A DNA stretch of 64,000 nt. Origin: Stappia taiwanensis. GTDB taxonomy: Bacteria > Pseudomonadota > Alphaproteobacteria > Rhizobiales > Stappiaceae. The stretch lies in assembly GCF_014635285.1 (NCBI RefSeq), contig NZ_BMCR01000001.1, positions 773,196 through 837,195 of the forward strand, in the 5' to 3' direction. The position numbers and the translations under genes were made by a program. Shown here one piece after another: positions 17,540 through 25,903 of this stretch (position 1 is the first letter of the stretch; every line of letters starts with the position of its first letter). The notes beneath the pieces were generated by a model. That model was not told where the DNA came from. It was given only the letters and a program-made list of their open reading frames with translations, and ran no database searches.

Positions 17540-18343
17540 TTAGGAACTCGCGAATTTCTGCACGCCGAGCAGGCGGTCGATGATCAGGATCAGGGCGATG
17601 GTCAGACCAATCATGATGGTCGAGACGGCGGCGACCGACGGGTCGGGACTGAACTCAAGCTGGCCATAGATCTGGACCGGCAGGGTGGTCAGCCCGGGCT
17701 TGCGCAGGAAGAGAGCCAGCACCGCCTCATCGAAGGAGATGTTGAAGGCGAAGAACGCCCCGGCCACCAGGCCCGGCCGGCACTGGGGCACCACCACCAG
17801 CCACAGCCGCTGCAGCCGGTTGGCGCCCATAGTCTGCGCCGCTTCCTCAAGAAACGGATTGGATTCGGACAGTACCGCCAGCGTGGTGCGCACCACATAG
17901 GGAATGGTGATGACCGTATGGCTGAGCCAAAGGGTGACGATGGAGACCGGCCCGAACACCGCGCTCCACAGCATCAGCATGCCGATGGCATAGATGATGG
18001 TCGGCAGCACCAGCGGCGACAGGAAGAAGGTGGCCAGCGATCCGGAGAACGGCAGCTTGCGCCGATGGATCGCAATGGCCGCCGCCCCGCCGACCAGCGT
18101 CGCGGTGAGCGTGACCAGGATCGCCACCCGCAAGCTGATCCAGGCGGCGCTGACATAGCTGTCCGAGGACAGGACCTGCTCATACCAGCGCAGCGACAGG
18201 CTCGACGGCGGAAAGGCGATAAACTGGCTTTCGGAGAGCGAGACGCCCACCACCACCACCAGCGGGGCCAGAAGGAAGATCGCGGTCAGCACCACGAAGA
18301 TCACCACGGCAATGCGCAGCGGGGTCGAAATGGCCTTAACCAT
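17540..18343 (-). CDS. ABC transporter permease, PotC/YdcV type
   Basis: A 267-residue inner-membrane permease with six predicted helices and the EAA loop (E-E-A-A-Q-T-M-G-A) that contacts the ATPase. The ATG at 18343 is chosen because GGAGG lies 8 nt upstream. It overlaps the preceding permease by 8 bp, which indicates translational coupling. It pairs with that permease to form the transmembrane pore. Confidence 0.93.
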   Translation of the reverse strand: MVKAISTPLRIAVVIFVVLTAIFLLAPLVVVVGVSLSESQFIAFPPSSLSLRWYEQVLSSDSYVSAAWISLRVAILVTLTATLVGGAAAIAIHRRKLPFSGSLATFFLSPLVLPTIIYAIGMLMLWSAVFGPVSIVTLWLSHTVITIPYVVRTTLAVLSESNPFLEEAAQTMGANRLQRLWLVVVPQCRPGLVAGAFFAFNISFDEAVLALFLRKPGLTTLPVQIYGQLEFSPDPSVAAVSTIMIGLTIALILIIDRLLGVQKFASS

Positions 18344-19160
18344 TGGAGCGTCCTCCGGCCAGACGTGCATAGGGCACGAGAATGAGCAGGATGCCGGCGA
18401 ACAGGATGACGGCCTGCGCCGCGGCGAAGGGCCAGTCCAGCGTCTGGGTCACCGACCGGTAGATCGAGGCGGCCAGAACCTGGATGCGCGACCCGCCAAG
18501 CAGGTTGGGCGTCACGAAGGAACTGGCGGACAGGGTGAAGACCAAGAGCGACCCGGCGACGATCCCCGGCACGGCCAGCGGAAACACCACGGTGCGCAGG
18601 GTCTGCATGAAGGTGCAGCCCATGGTGCGCGCGGCTTCCTCAAGGCGCCGGTCGATGCGGGTCACCACACCCAGGATCGACAAGGTCATGAACGGCAACA
18701 GCACCTGCACCATGCCGATGACGATGGCCAACTCGGTCTGCATGATCGAGAAATTGCGCTCGGCAAGGCCAAGGTCACGCAACACCTGCGGCACCAGCCC
18801 GGAGCGGCTGAGAAGCACCATCCAGCCGAAGGTGCGCACCACCACGCTGGTCATCAAGGGCAGGATGACGAGAACGATCAGCCAGAGCCGCAGGCGCGGG
18901 CCGACCCGCGCCATGATATAGGCAAGCGGAAAGCCGACCGCCGCGCAGATCACGGTGATGATCAGCGACAGACGCACGGTCCGCCAGAGCACGTTGAGAT
19001 AGTAAGGGTCGCCCAGAAAGCGAGTGAAATGGTCCAGCGTCGGCCCATTCTCCCCGGACACCGACAGCACCAGCATCTGGGTGATCGGCACGAAAAAGGC
19101 CAGGGCGAGCAACAATAGGCCTGGTAAGACCAGCAGCGTATTTTCCGCGCGATCGCTCAT
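18336..19160 (-). CDS. ABC transporter permease, PotB/YdcU type
   Basis: A 274-residue permease with six predicted helices. The EAA loop (E-E-A-A-R-T-M-G-C) sits in the last cytoplasmic loop. The ATG at 19160 is favoured because AAGGAG precedes it; an in-frame ATG ten codons upstream lacks a ribosome site. It is separated from the binding-protein gene by an 84-bp gap containing a strong terminator-like hairpin, so it is probably expressed at a lower level than the binding protein. Confidence 0.92.
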   Translation of the reverse strand: MSDRAENTLLVLPGLLLLALAFFVPITQMLVLSVSGENGPTLDHFTRFLGDPYYLNVLWRTVRLSLIITVICAAVGFPLAYIMARVGPRLRLWLIVLVILPLMTSVVVRTFGWMVLLSRSGLVPQVLRDLGLAERNFSIMQTELAIVIGMVQVLLPFMTLSILGVVTRIDRRLEEAARTMGCTFMQTLRTVVFPLAVPGIVAGSLLVFTLSASSFVTPNLLGGSRIQVLAASIYRSVTQTLDWPFAAAQAVILFAGILLILVPYARLAGGRSNG

Positions 19161-19192
19161 CGGGGTCCCGTACTCCTTGCTCGGTCTCATTT

Positions 19193-19229
19193 AAAAAACC
19201 ACCGCGCGGCCCGAGCGGCCGCGCGGTGG
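19193..19229 (-). terminator. Intra-operon terminator/attenuator after the binding-protein gene
   Basis: Read on the minus strand, a 13-bp perfect stem with a 5-nt loop is followed by TTTTTT. It stands between the solute-binding protein gene and the first permease gene, so most transcripts probably end here and only read-through reaches the permeases. Confidence 0.8.
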
Positions 19230-19244
19230 CAGGTTGGGTATCGA

Positions 19245-20282
19245 TCAGCGCGCGATGGTGCGGTTCCAGGCGTCGACCCACTCGGAGCGCTTGGCCTCGA
19301 TGACGGTCGGGTCGAAGCGGATCAGACCGGCAACGGCCTCCTCGCCATAGGCGACGTCGGCGGCGACCTCACCGTCCAGCACCACCTTGGCGTTGGTCGG
19401 CGAATAGCGCAGCTGCTCGGCGAAGCAGGCCTGGGCCTTGGCCGAGATCGACATGTCGATGAACTTCAGCGCCAGCTCCTGATTGTCGCGGCCCGCGACC
19501 AGATTGGCGGTAATGAAGCTCGCCGGCGTGCCTTCCTTGCCCTGGACGAACGCCGCCGGCAGACCGGCCTTGCGCAGGGTGTAGGCATAGTCGGAGGCGT
19601 AAGGCGCGACCCATGCGTCGTTCTGGGCGAACTCCTGCTGGATCTCCGGCGAGGTCGACACCACGATGGCACCGTTGTCCAGAAGCTCGGTGACCGCGTC
19701 GAGACCCGGCTGGATGTTGTCCAGGCTGCCGCCCTTCACCTTGTTGAGCATCAGGAAGCCGAGCATGCCGTAGCCGTTGGAGATGTCGGTCAGCACGATG
19801 TGATCGGCATAGGCCTTGTCGAGCAGGTCGGACCAGGAGGCGGGCTCCTTCGGCACCGTCACGCTGTTGTAGACGAGCCCAATCGCCGCGATCGAGTAGG
19901 CCGGGCCTTCGCCGGCGGCAAGGTTTGCCTTGGCGAAGTCGTAAAGGTCGGCCGCATTCGACAGGCTGGCCGGGTCGATGGGGGACAGCAGCCCTTCTTT
20001 CGCGCCAACGATTTCCTGGCCGCCGGAGAAGTGGATGACGTCGAACTGGGGCGCTTCGGCCTGGGCCCGCAACTGGGCGAAGGCGTCCGCCGAATAGGCG
20101 GTGACAACCTGAACTTTGGCGCCGGTGGCCTCCTCGAACGGGGTGATCACGCAGGCCCGGTGCGCTTTTTCATACGCGCCGCCAAAGGAATTGATGGTGA
20201 TGGTCTCACCCGCCGCGAAGGCGGTGGAGGCCATCAGGGTTGCCAGGCCGGAAACGGCAATCGTCGAAATTACCTTCTTCAT
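19245..20282 (-). CDS. Polyamine-type ABC transporter substrate-binding protein
   Basis: A 345-residue periplasmic binding protein of the PotD/YdcS-like class. It has an N-terminal signal peptide (M-K-K-V-I-S followed by a hydrophobic core, cleavage near A-F-A-A-G) and then the domain I start I-T-I-N-S-F-G-G-A-Y. The ATG at 20282 follows AGGAGAGGAG. It delivers substrate to the two permeases and ATPase downstream. The ligand is probably a small amine such as putrescine, but amino-acid-derived or opine ligands occur in the same family. Confidence 0.9.
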   Translation of the reverse strand: MKKVISTIAVSGLATLMASTAFAAGETITINSFGGAYEKAHRACVITPFEEATGAKVQVVTAYSADAFAQLRAQAEAPQFDVIHFSGGQEIVGAKEGLLSPIDPASLSNAADLYDFAKANLAAGEGPAYSIAAIGLVYNSVTVPKEPASWSDLLDKAYADHIVLTDISNGYGMLGFLMLNKVKGGSLDNIQPGLDAVTELLDNGAIVVSTSPEIQQEFAQNDAWVAPYASDYAYTLRKAGLPAAFVQGKEGTPASFITANLVAGRDNQELALKFIDMSISAKAQACFAEQLRYSPTNAKVVLDGEVAADVAYGEEAVAGLIRFDPTVIEAKRSEWVDAWNRTIAR

Positions 20283-20315
20283 CACAGTGCTCCTCTCCTT
20301 GATTATCGCAGCTAA

Positions 20316-20347
20316 CAAAGGGTGCGGCCGAAGCCCGACCGCACCCT
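20316..20347 (-). terminator. Possible terminator after the DUF3830 gene
   Basis: A stem of about 9-11 bp (AGGGTGCGG / CCGCACCCT core) lies just after the DUF3830 stop codon on the minus strand and is followed by TTTGTTA. The T run is short, so it is likely partial. Confidence 0.5.
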
Positions 20348-20352
20348 GAAGA

Positions 20353-20829
20353 TCATCCGAGGCGACCAAGCTCAATGGTCTTGACGCCTTCCTTGCGGAT
20401 CAACCGGCACTGCTCGGCGATGGCATCGAGGCCTTCGGTCATCCGGGCGAAATAGGTGCAAGGAATCCAGCCGGTCGGCCCGAAGGTACGCCCGCCCACG
20501 CCGTAGAACATGCCGATCTCCCAGAACTCGTCCGGGTCGATCTTGAAGAAGTTCTTCGGCTGGTAGAACCACAGCATATCGCCGGGCTCAGGCAGCACGG
20601 TCTGGTTTTCCGGCGGCAGGGCGGTCGGGTCGAAATTGCGTGCGCTCTCCGGCAGCCCCATCATGATTTCCGGACCGGAGAAAATCGCATGACTGGCGGG
20701 AACCTGGATCGGCGTTTCCAGCGCGCCCCACAGGGCCTTGCAGGTCTCCGGAGCGTTTTCCCAATAAAGGGAAATGATGCCCTGGACGCCGGATTCGATA
20801 AATTTCAGATAGAGCTTCTTGTCTGTCAT
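20353..20829 (-). CDS. DUF3830 family cyclophilin-like protein
   Basis: A 158-residue protein that I assign to DUF3830 from its length, the start L-K-F-I-E-S-G-V-Q-G, the central G-D-M-L-W-F-Y-Q-P and the C-terminal I-G-M-F-Y-G-V-G-G-R-T-F-G-P-T-G-W-I-P. Members have a cyclophilin-like beta-barrel and no established function. The ATG at 20829 follows GAAGGT. It sits between the amidotransferase and binding-protein genes on the same strand, so it probably helps process or sense the imported compound. No signal peptide, so cytoplasmic. Confidence 0.8.
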   Translation of the reverse strand: MTDKKLYLKFIESGVQGIISLYWENAPETCKALWGALETPIQVPASHAIFSGPEIMMGLPESARNFDPTALPPENQTVLPEPGDMLWFYQPKNFFKIDPDEFWEIGMFYGVGGRTFGPTGWIPCTYFARMTEGLDAIAEQCRLIRKEGVKTIELGRLG

Positions 20830-20922
20830 GGTACCTTCACCGCTGTAAGATACAGGCATTTCAAGGCATCCGCGGCATTCTGTCCAATTCGAATGCGGAA
20901 TTCTGCCGATAGATTTTTTTTA

Positions 20923-21684
20923 TCACGAAGCATCCGGACGTAGGGTCATTGCCTTGCGTGCCTGCGTACCGACATATCGCCAGAATGCAAGGTCGTGATG
21001 TCGCCCTTCCGGCTGCCATTCCGGGTGCCATTGCACCGCCAGCACCGGCGCCTCTCCTTGCGTGGCCGACAGCGCCTCGATGACCCCGTCCTCGGCGCGC
21101 GCCTCGACCGTCAACCCCTGGCCCACCGTGTCAACCCGCTGGAAATGCACGCTATTGATGGCAATCGGCCCGGTGCCGACCAGATCGGCCAGCACGCCGC
21201 CAGCCTCGGCCCGCGCCCGATGGCCATAGGTGAACATTTCCTGCAGATCCGCCTCCGCCGGCGCATGGTGCGAGACCTCCACCCCATCGATGGCGCGCTC
21301 GTCCGCCAGCGTGCCGCCGAAGGCCACGTTGAGCTCCTGCAGGCCGCGGCAGATGCCGAACAGCGGCTTTTTCGCCGCGATGGCCCCGGCGATCAAATGC
21401 AGGGCCGTTTCATCGCGCGGCGGATCGAACGGTGGCGCACCAGCCGCACCACCCCCATAGCGGGAGGGCTCGATGTTGGAATTGGATCCGGTCAGGAGCA
21501 CCGCGTCGACCCGGGCAAGCAACGCCTCCGCTTCCGCCGGGCTGGCGGTCGGCGGAACGATAATCGGCAGCGCATCGGCATAGCGCGACACCGCATCGAG
21601 ATAGCGCTGCTTGACGATGCTCGCGGGCTCGCCTTCCACCTCGCGACTGCAGGCGATCACGGCAATTACGGGCTTGTTCGACAT
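20923..21684 (-). CDS. Class I glutamine amidotransferase-like hydrolase, PuuD type
   Basis: A 253-residue peptidase C26 family protein. The nucleophile is in F-G-I-C-R-G-L-Q-E-L-N and the catalytic His-Glu in V-Q-W-H-P-E-W, so all three triad residues are present. PuuD cleaves gamma-glutamyl-GABA to glutamate and GABA in putrescine degradation. Here puuA, puuB and puuC are not adjacent, so a different gamma-glutamyl compound is possible. The start M-S-N-K-P-V-I-A-V at 21684 matches the family. It is probably the first gene of the operon and diverges from a LysR gene. Confidence 0.87.
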   Translation of the reverse strand: MSNKPVIAVIACSREVEGEPASIVKQRYLDAVSRYADALPIIVPPTASPAEAEALLARVDAVLLTGSNSNIEPSRYGGGAAGAPPFDPPRDETALHLIAGAIAAKKPLFGICRGLQELNVAFGGTLADERAIDGVEVSHHAPAEADLQEMFTYGHRARAEAGGVLADLVGTGPIAINSVHFQRVDTVGQGLTVEARAEDGVIEALSATQGEAPVLAVQWHPEWQPEGRHHDLAFWRYVGTQARKAMTLRPDAS

Positions 21685-21940
21685 CAGCACTTGGGGCCTC
21701 CGGTCAGGACGTCGTTGCAATGGGTTAGCGCAAGGAGAAGCGGACCGTGTACGCACCGCCGGCGATCCGCGAAGCGAATCGCGCCCGCTGGCACTGTCGC
21801 GAAGCCACCGCTGCTCCCGACAAGGTCATGCACCTTGCGCGGCGACACGATCTAGCAGTTTCTGCCGGTGCGGAAAGCAGAGATTGTTTCCCCCTCCCCG
21901 GTGCACTAGGGTTTCCACCCCATTTCGGACCCATGCCATC

Positions 21941-22840
21941 ATGCCCCTGCCCAACCTCCCCCCGCTCCACCTGATCCGCGCCCTGCATGCGGTCGGCCGC
22001 ACCGGCAGCATTCGGCGCGGGGCGACAGCGCTCGGGCTCTCGCACACGGTGGTCAGTCGGCACCTGCGCAATCTCGAAGCCTGGGTGGGGACGAAGCTGC
22101 TTGCGCGCGGCCCGCTCGGCGCGACCCTGACGCCGCAAGGACGAGCACTGTTCGAGGCCGCCGACCATGCCTTCGCCGCGCTGGAGGCCTCCTTGGAAAA
22201 GCTGATGCCGCAGCGGGACGCGGCCAGCCTGCGCATCTGGGCCATGCCCGGATTTGCCGGGCGCTGGCTCGGCCCGCGCCTTGCGGAGATCGAACGGCTG
22301 CTGCCCAATCTGGAGGTGGCGATCCGGGCCACGGAGACCCTGCCCGATTTCAGCGCCCATGAAGCGGATCTGTTCATCGGCTTCGCGCCCGATGCGGTGA
22401 TCCCGCAGGCAGCGCAGGTGCTGGTGACACCGCGCATGTTCCCCGTTGCCAGCCCGGGATGGATCGCCCGCAATGGGGTGCCCGCCTCCCTTGCCGCCCT
22501 GGCCGAACAATCGCTGATTCACGAGCGCGACCATGGCCAGTGGCGTCGCTGGCTGGCCGCTGCCGGGGTGGAACCGCGCGGCCCGCTCTCCGGTCCCAGG
22601 TTGTGGACGGCAAGTCTCGGGCTCGATGCCGCCGCCGCCGATCAGGGCATCGCCCTGGCCACCCAGCTCAGCGTCGCCCGGGAGATTGCCGATGGCAATC
22701 TGGTGGAGGTTCTGAACACCGACATCACCATCGGCAGCTACTATCTTCTGGCCGCGCCGGAGCGAAAGAACAAGTCGCCGGTGGTCGCCTTCCGCGCCTG
22801 GCTGACCGAGCAGCTCGCCGCCGCTGATCTTGCCAATTAG
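21941..22840 (+). CDS. LysR-family transcriptional regulator, GcvA-like
   Basis: A 299-residue LysR protein with an N-terminal helix-turn-helix (G-S-I-R-R-G-A-T-A-L-G-L-S-H-T-V-V-S) and a GcvA-like effector domain. It is divergent from the PuuD-like gene across 256 bp, the usual arrangement for a LysR controlling the neighbouring operon. The intergenic region shows no other coding potential. Its stop codon overlaps that of the convergent marR gene. Confidence 0.88.
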   Translation: MPLPNLPPLHLIRALHAVGRTGSIRRGATALGLSHTVVSRHLRNLEAWVGTKLLARGPLGATLTPQGRALFEAADHAFAALEASLEKLMPQRDAASLRIWAMPGFAGRWLGPRLAEIERLLPNLEVAIRATETLPDFSAHEADLFIGFAPDAVIPQAAQVLVTPRMFPVASPGWIARNGVPASLAALAEQSLIHERDHGQWRRWLAAAGVEPRGPLSGPRLWTASLGLDAAAADQGIALATQLSVAREIADGNLVEVLNTDITIGSYYLLAAPERKNKSPVVAFRAWLTEQLAAADLAN

Positions 22841-23331
22841 CCTTCGGGCGGCTCGAATCCCGCAAGCCATTTCGCCAGCAGCCGATCGAGCGTCCGCCGC
22901 TCCTCGGGCGTAAGCGGCGCCATCATCCGGTGCTGATTGTCCACATGGGCACTCACCGCCGCATCGATCAGCGCGAATCCGGCCTCGGTCAGGGCGACGA
23001 CAAAGCCGCGCCCATCCTCCGGATTGCGGTCGCGCCGCACCAGGCCGGCCTTTTCCAGCCGGTCGATGCGGTTGGTCATCGTGCCTGAGGTGACCATGGT
23101 CCAGGCCACCAGATCGGACGGGCTGAGCGCGTAAGGCGGCCCCGCCCGGCGCAGGGTCGCCAGCACATCGAAGCTCGCCGCATTGAGCCCATGGGCCTCG
23201 AACACCCGGTCCATGCCCTTGCCCAACTGCGCCTGCAAGCGCTTGAGCCGGCCGATGGTGCCCATGTCCGCCACATCGAGATCGGGACGCTCGGCCCGCC
23301 ACTGAGCGAGAATTCTGTCTACCTGGTCCAT
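22837..23331 (-). CDS. MarR-family transcriptional regulator
   Basis: A 164-residue winged-helix protein of the MarR family: A-S-F-D-V-L-A-T-L-R-R, recognition-helix region M-T-N-R-I-D-R-L-E-K-A-G-L-V-R-R and wing D-P-E-D-G-R-G. It is divergent from the EamA exporter gene across 78 bp with two palindromic operator-like sequences, so it probably represses both genes until a small aromatic or oxidant ligand binds. Confidence 0.92.
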   Translation of the reverse strand: MDQVDRILAQWRAERPDLDVADMGTIGRLKRLQAQLGKGMDRVFEAHGLNAASFDVLATLRRAGPPYALSPSDLVAWTMVTSGTMTNRIDRLEKAGLVRRDRNPEDGRGFVVALTEAGFALIDAAVSAHVDNQHRMMAPLTPEERRTLDRLLAKWLAGFEPPEG

Positions 23332-23351
23332 GGCGACACCATCTGAAGATT

Positions 23352-23371
23352 TTATCTTGACGTCAAGCTTT
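23352..23371. promoter_or_regulatory. MarR operator-like palindrome 1
   Basis: It contains a perfect 12-bp palindrome, CTTGACGTCAAG (23356-23367), within a sequence of the form TTATCTTGAC-GTCAAG. It lies just upstream of marR. Confidence 0.6.
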
Positions 23372-23377
23372 CTCGAC

Positions 23378-23397
23378 TTATTTTGACATCAAGATAA
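23378..23397. promoter_or_regulatory. MarR operator-like palindrome 2
   Basis: TTATTTTGAC-ATCAAGATAA is a 20-bp imperfect palindrome (8 of 10 paired) that shares the TTGAC core with the first palindrome 26 bp away. It ends 12 bp before the EamA start codon, so a bound repressor would block initiation. Confidence 0.6.
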
Positions 23398-23409
23398 ATG
23401 AGGAACGCC

Positions 23410-24294
23410 ATGTCCCGCACCGCCGATCTCATCACCACCGCCGCCGCCCCGACGATCTGGGGCAGCACCTACATCGTCACCACCACCCTGCTGCCCGACG
23501 GTTTCCCGCTGACGGTCAGCCTGTTGCGCGCCCTGCCCGCCGGCCTCCTGCTGCTGCTCTTGGTGCGCCAATTGCCGCCCGTCGACTGGCTCGGGCGGCT
23601 CGCGATCCTCGGCGCGGCGAATTTCGCCGTGTTCTGGTCGCTGCTCTTTGTCGCCGCCTACCGGCTGCCCGGCGGGGTCGCCGCCACGCTCGGGGCGACC
23701 CAGCCGCTGCTGGTCCTGCTGCTGGCCCGCGCCGCCCTGGGCCAGCCCGTCCGGCCGGCCGGCGTTCTCGCCGCGCTTTCAGGGATTCTCGGCGTTGGCC
23801 TGTTGATTCTGACGCCTGCCAGCGAGCTGGATGCGCTCGGCATCGCCGCAGCCCTCGGCGGCGCGCTCTCCATGGCGGCGGGCACCGTGCTGACCCGCAA
23901 ATGGCAACCGCCGGTCTCGCCGCTCACCTTCACCGCCTGGCAACTGACGGCGGGCGGGCTGCTGCTCCTGCCGGTCGCGCTGCTGGCCGAACCGGGCTTT
24001 CCCCTGCCGACGGCCACCAACATGGCCGGGTTTCTCTGGCTCGGCCTGATCGGCGCGGCGCTGACCTACTTCTTCTGGTTTCGCGGCATTGCCCGGCTCG
24101 GCCCGGCCAGCGCCACCGCCTTCGGTTTTCTCAGCCCGTTGAGCGCCATCCTGCTCGGTTGGCTGCTGCTGGACCAGAGCCTTTCCACCACCCAGGCACT
24201 CGGCGCGGTGATCGTCCTCGCCAGCGTCTGGTTCGGCCAACAGGCCGGACGCCTGCCCCGTTCCCCCTCCCTCACAGAAGGAAAGACAGCATGA
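23410..24294 (+). CDS. EamA/DMT-family exporter
   Basis: A 294-residue drug/metabolite transporter of the EamA type with about ten hydrophobic segments in two repeated halves (T-I-W-G-S-T-Y in the first, F-L-W-L-G-L-I-G-A-A-L-T-Y in the second). The family exports amino acids, metabolites or toxic compounds. The ATG at 23410 is chosen because GAGGA lies 6 nt upstream; the ATG at 23398 overlaps operator 2. It overlaps the next gene by 4 bp and is under the divergent MarR. Confidence 0.92.
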   Translation: MSRTADLITTAAAPTIWGSTYIVTTTLLPDGFPLTVSLLRALPAGLLLLLLVRQLPPVDWLGRLAILGAANFAVFWSLLFVAAYRLPGGVAATLGATQPLLVLLLARAALGQPVRPAGVLAALSGILGVGLLILTPASELDALGIAAALGGALSMAAGTVLTRKWQPPVSPLTFTAWQLTAGGLLLLPVALLAEPGFPLPTATNMAGFLWLGLIGAALTYFFWFRGIARLGPASATAFGFLSPLSAILLGWLLLDQSLSTTQALGAVIVLASVWFGQQAGRLPRSPSLTEGKTA

Positions 24295-24962
24295 AAATCA
24301 CGATCTTCGGAGCCACCGGCGACGTCGGACGTCAAACGGTGCGTGAAGCCCTCGACCGGGGCCACACGGTCACCGCCATTGCCAGATCCCTGAAAGCGCT
24401 GGAGGCGTTGCCCGGGCCCCTCACCCGCGTCACAGCCGACCTTCTGGCGGATGGCGGCACCGCCGCTACCCTTGTCAGCGGACAGGATGCGGTGATCGGC
24501 GCCCTGCGCCCGCCGGCCGGACATGAACCGGATCTGGTCCGGCTGACCGAAGCGCTGCTTGTGGCGGGTGAGAAGACCGGCGTCCCCCTCTTCATCACCG
24601 GCGGCGCGGCCACGCTGAAGCTTGCCGACGGCAGCGGCCACACGGTGCTGAGCGCGCCGGATTTCCTGCCCGATGCGGTGCGCCCCATTGCCGAGGCCTG
24701 CGCCGCCCAGGACGCGCTGCTGGATCGCGTCAAGACGGCCAACTGGACCTGCCTGCGCCCGCCGGCGATGCTGCTGCACGGGCCGCGCACGGGAAACTAT
24801 GCCCTCGGCAGCGACACGCTGGTCACCGACGCACAAGGCCAGTCGCAGATTTCCTATGCGGATTTCGCGGTGGCGATGCTCGATCTGGTCGAGGCGCCGG
24901 CAGCGCCGCATCGCAAGCTGACCGCCGGCTGGCGGGCCGTGCCCCAGGCGCTTGTGAGCTAG
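24291..24962 (+). CDS. NAD(P)-binding atypical SDR-type protein
   Basis: A 223-residue Rossmann protein of the NAD(P)H-binding/NmrA-like class. The N-terminal I-F-G-A-T-G-D-V-G-R-Q (residues 5-15) is the dinucleotide loop. There is no Y-x-x-x-K catalytic pair, so it may be a sensor or a quinone/flavin-type reductase. It starts within the stop codon of the exporter gene (ATGA), so the two are co-expressed and probably under MarR control. Confidence 0.86.
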   Translation: MKITIFGATGDVGRQTVREALDRGHTVTAIARSLKALEALPGPLTRVTADLLADGGTAATLVSGQDAVIGALRPPAGHEPDLVRLTEALLVAGEKTGVPLFITGGAATLKLADGSGHTVLSAPDFLPDAVRPIAEACAAQDALLDRVKTANWTCLRPPAMLLHGPRTGNYALGSDTLVTDAQGQSQISYADFAVAMLDLVEAPAAPHRKLTAGWRAVPQALVS

Positions 24963-24982
24963 GCGATCGAGCGGCAGACAGC

Positions 24983-25022
24983 AAAAGGGCCGCCCCGCCT
25001 TTTCGACAGGCGGGACGGCCCC
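24983..25022 (-). terminator. Intrinsic terminator between convergent genes
   Basis: A long GC-rich inverted repeat (GGGGCCGTCCCGCC / GGCGGGGCGGCCC, one bulge) is followed on the minus strand by TTTT. It serves the TIM-barrel gene and may also stop the convergent SDR-type gene. Confidence 0.75.
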
Positions 25023-25047
25023 TGACCTTCGCTTCGCAAGCGCCCGG

Positions 25048-25890
25048 TTACCCGGCCTTCGTCATCGTGATGGCCTTGAACGCCCGGGTCTGCTCGGTCA
25101 TCGCCACCTCGGTCGGCAGCCGCTCCATCGACGAGGCCCCATAGAACCCGTGACAATGGCGAGTGTTGGCCAAGACGTATTCCGCATCCGAGGGCATGGA
25201 GATCGGCCCACCGTGGCACAGGACGATGAGGTCCGGATTGACGGCAAGCGCCGCTTCCGCCCATGCGTCGATCAACGGCGGGCAGGCCTCCAGCGTCACG
25301 GCGGTATCGGCGCCGATGCTGCCGCCGGTGGTCAGACCCAGATGGCAGACGATGATATCCGCGCCGGCCCTGGCCATTGCCTCCGCATCGGCCTCGCTGA
25401 ACACATAGGGCGTCGTCAGCATGTCCTTTTCCGCGGCAAGGCGGATCATCTCCACCTCAAGCGCGTAGGACATGCCGGTTTCTTCCAGGTTCTGCCGGAA
25501 CACCCCGTCGATCAGACCCACGGTCGGGAAGTTCTGCACGCCGGAGAACCCCAGCCGCTTCAGGTCATCAAGGAACATGTCGAAGTTGCAGAACGGATCG
25601 GTGCCGTTCACCCCGGCCAGAACCGGCGTCGATTGGGTCACCGGAATGACCTCGGAGGCCATGTCCTTGACGATCTCGTTGGCGTTGCCATAGGCCAGAA
25701 GCCCGGAGAGCGAGCCGCGCCCGGCCATGCGATAGCGCCCGGAATTGTAGATCACGATCAGGTCGATCCCGCCCGCTTCCTCGCATTTGGCCGACAGGCC
25801 CGTGCCGGCGCCGCCGCCGACGATCGGCACGCCCCGGGCCTTCATGTCCTGGAATTTCGCAAGCAGTGCCTTGCGGTCGAATCTCGGCAT
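25048..25890 (-). CDS. PEP-hydrolase-like TIM-barrel protein (Tm-1 C-terminal domain family)
   Basis: A 280-residue TIM barrel of the family annotated as phosphoenolpyruvate-hydrolase-like, a relative of the isocitrate lyase/PEP mutase fold. It resembles the C-terminal half of tomato Tm-1. Conserved stretches are [31 protein letters not shown] and C-H-G-G-P-I. The ATG at 25890 follows GAAGGA. It lies 13 bp after the UPF0261 gene in a two-gene operon. The true reaction is unknown; a carbon-carbon lyase or hydrolase on a carboxylate is inferred from the fold and from the nearby transporter. Confidence 0.85.
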   Translation of the reverse strand: MPRFDRKALLAKFQDMKARGVPIVGGGAGTGLSAKCEEAGGIDLIVIYNSGRYRMAGRGSLSGLLAYGNANEIVKDMASEVIPVTQSTPVLAGVNGTDPFCNFDMFLDDLKRLGFSGVQNFPTVGLIDGVFRQNLEETGMSYALEVEMIRLAAEKDMLTTPYVFSEADAEAMARAGADIIVCHLGLTTGGSIGADTAVTLEACPPLIDAWAEAALAVNPDLIVLCHGGPISMPSDAEYVLANTRHCHGFYGASSMERLPTEVAMTEQTRAFKAITMTKAG

Positions 25891-25903
25891 GGTCCTGTCC
25901 TTC

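Noticed and set aside
14036..18385. A 4.3-kb open frame on the + strand opposite the LysR, aldehyde dehydrogenase and ABC genes
   Set aside because: Its translation is rich in R, H, G and Q with no domain, while the opposite strand carries well-conserved genes. Long antisense frames are expected at this GC content.
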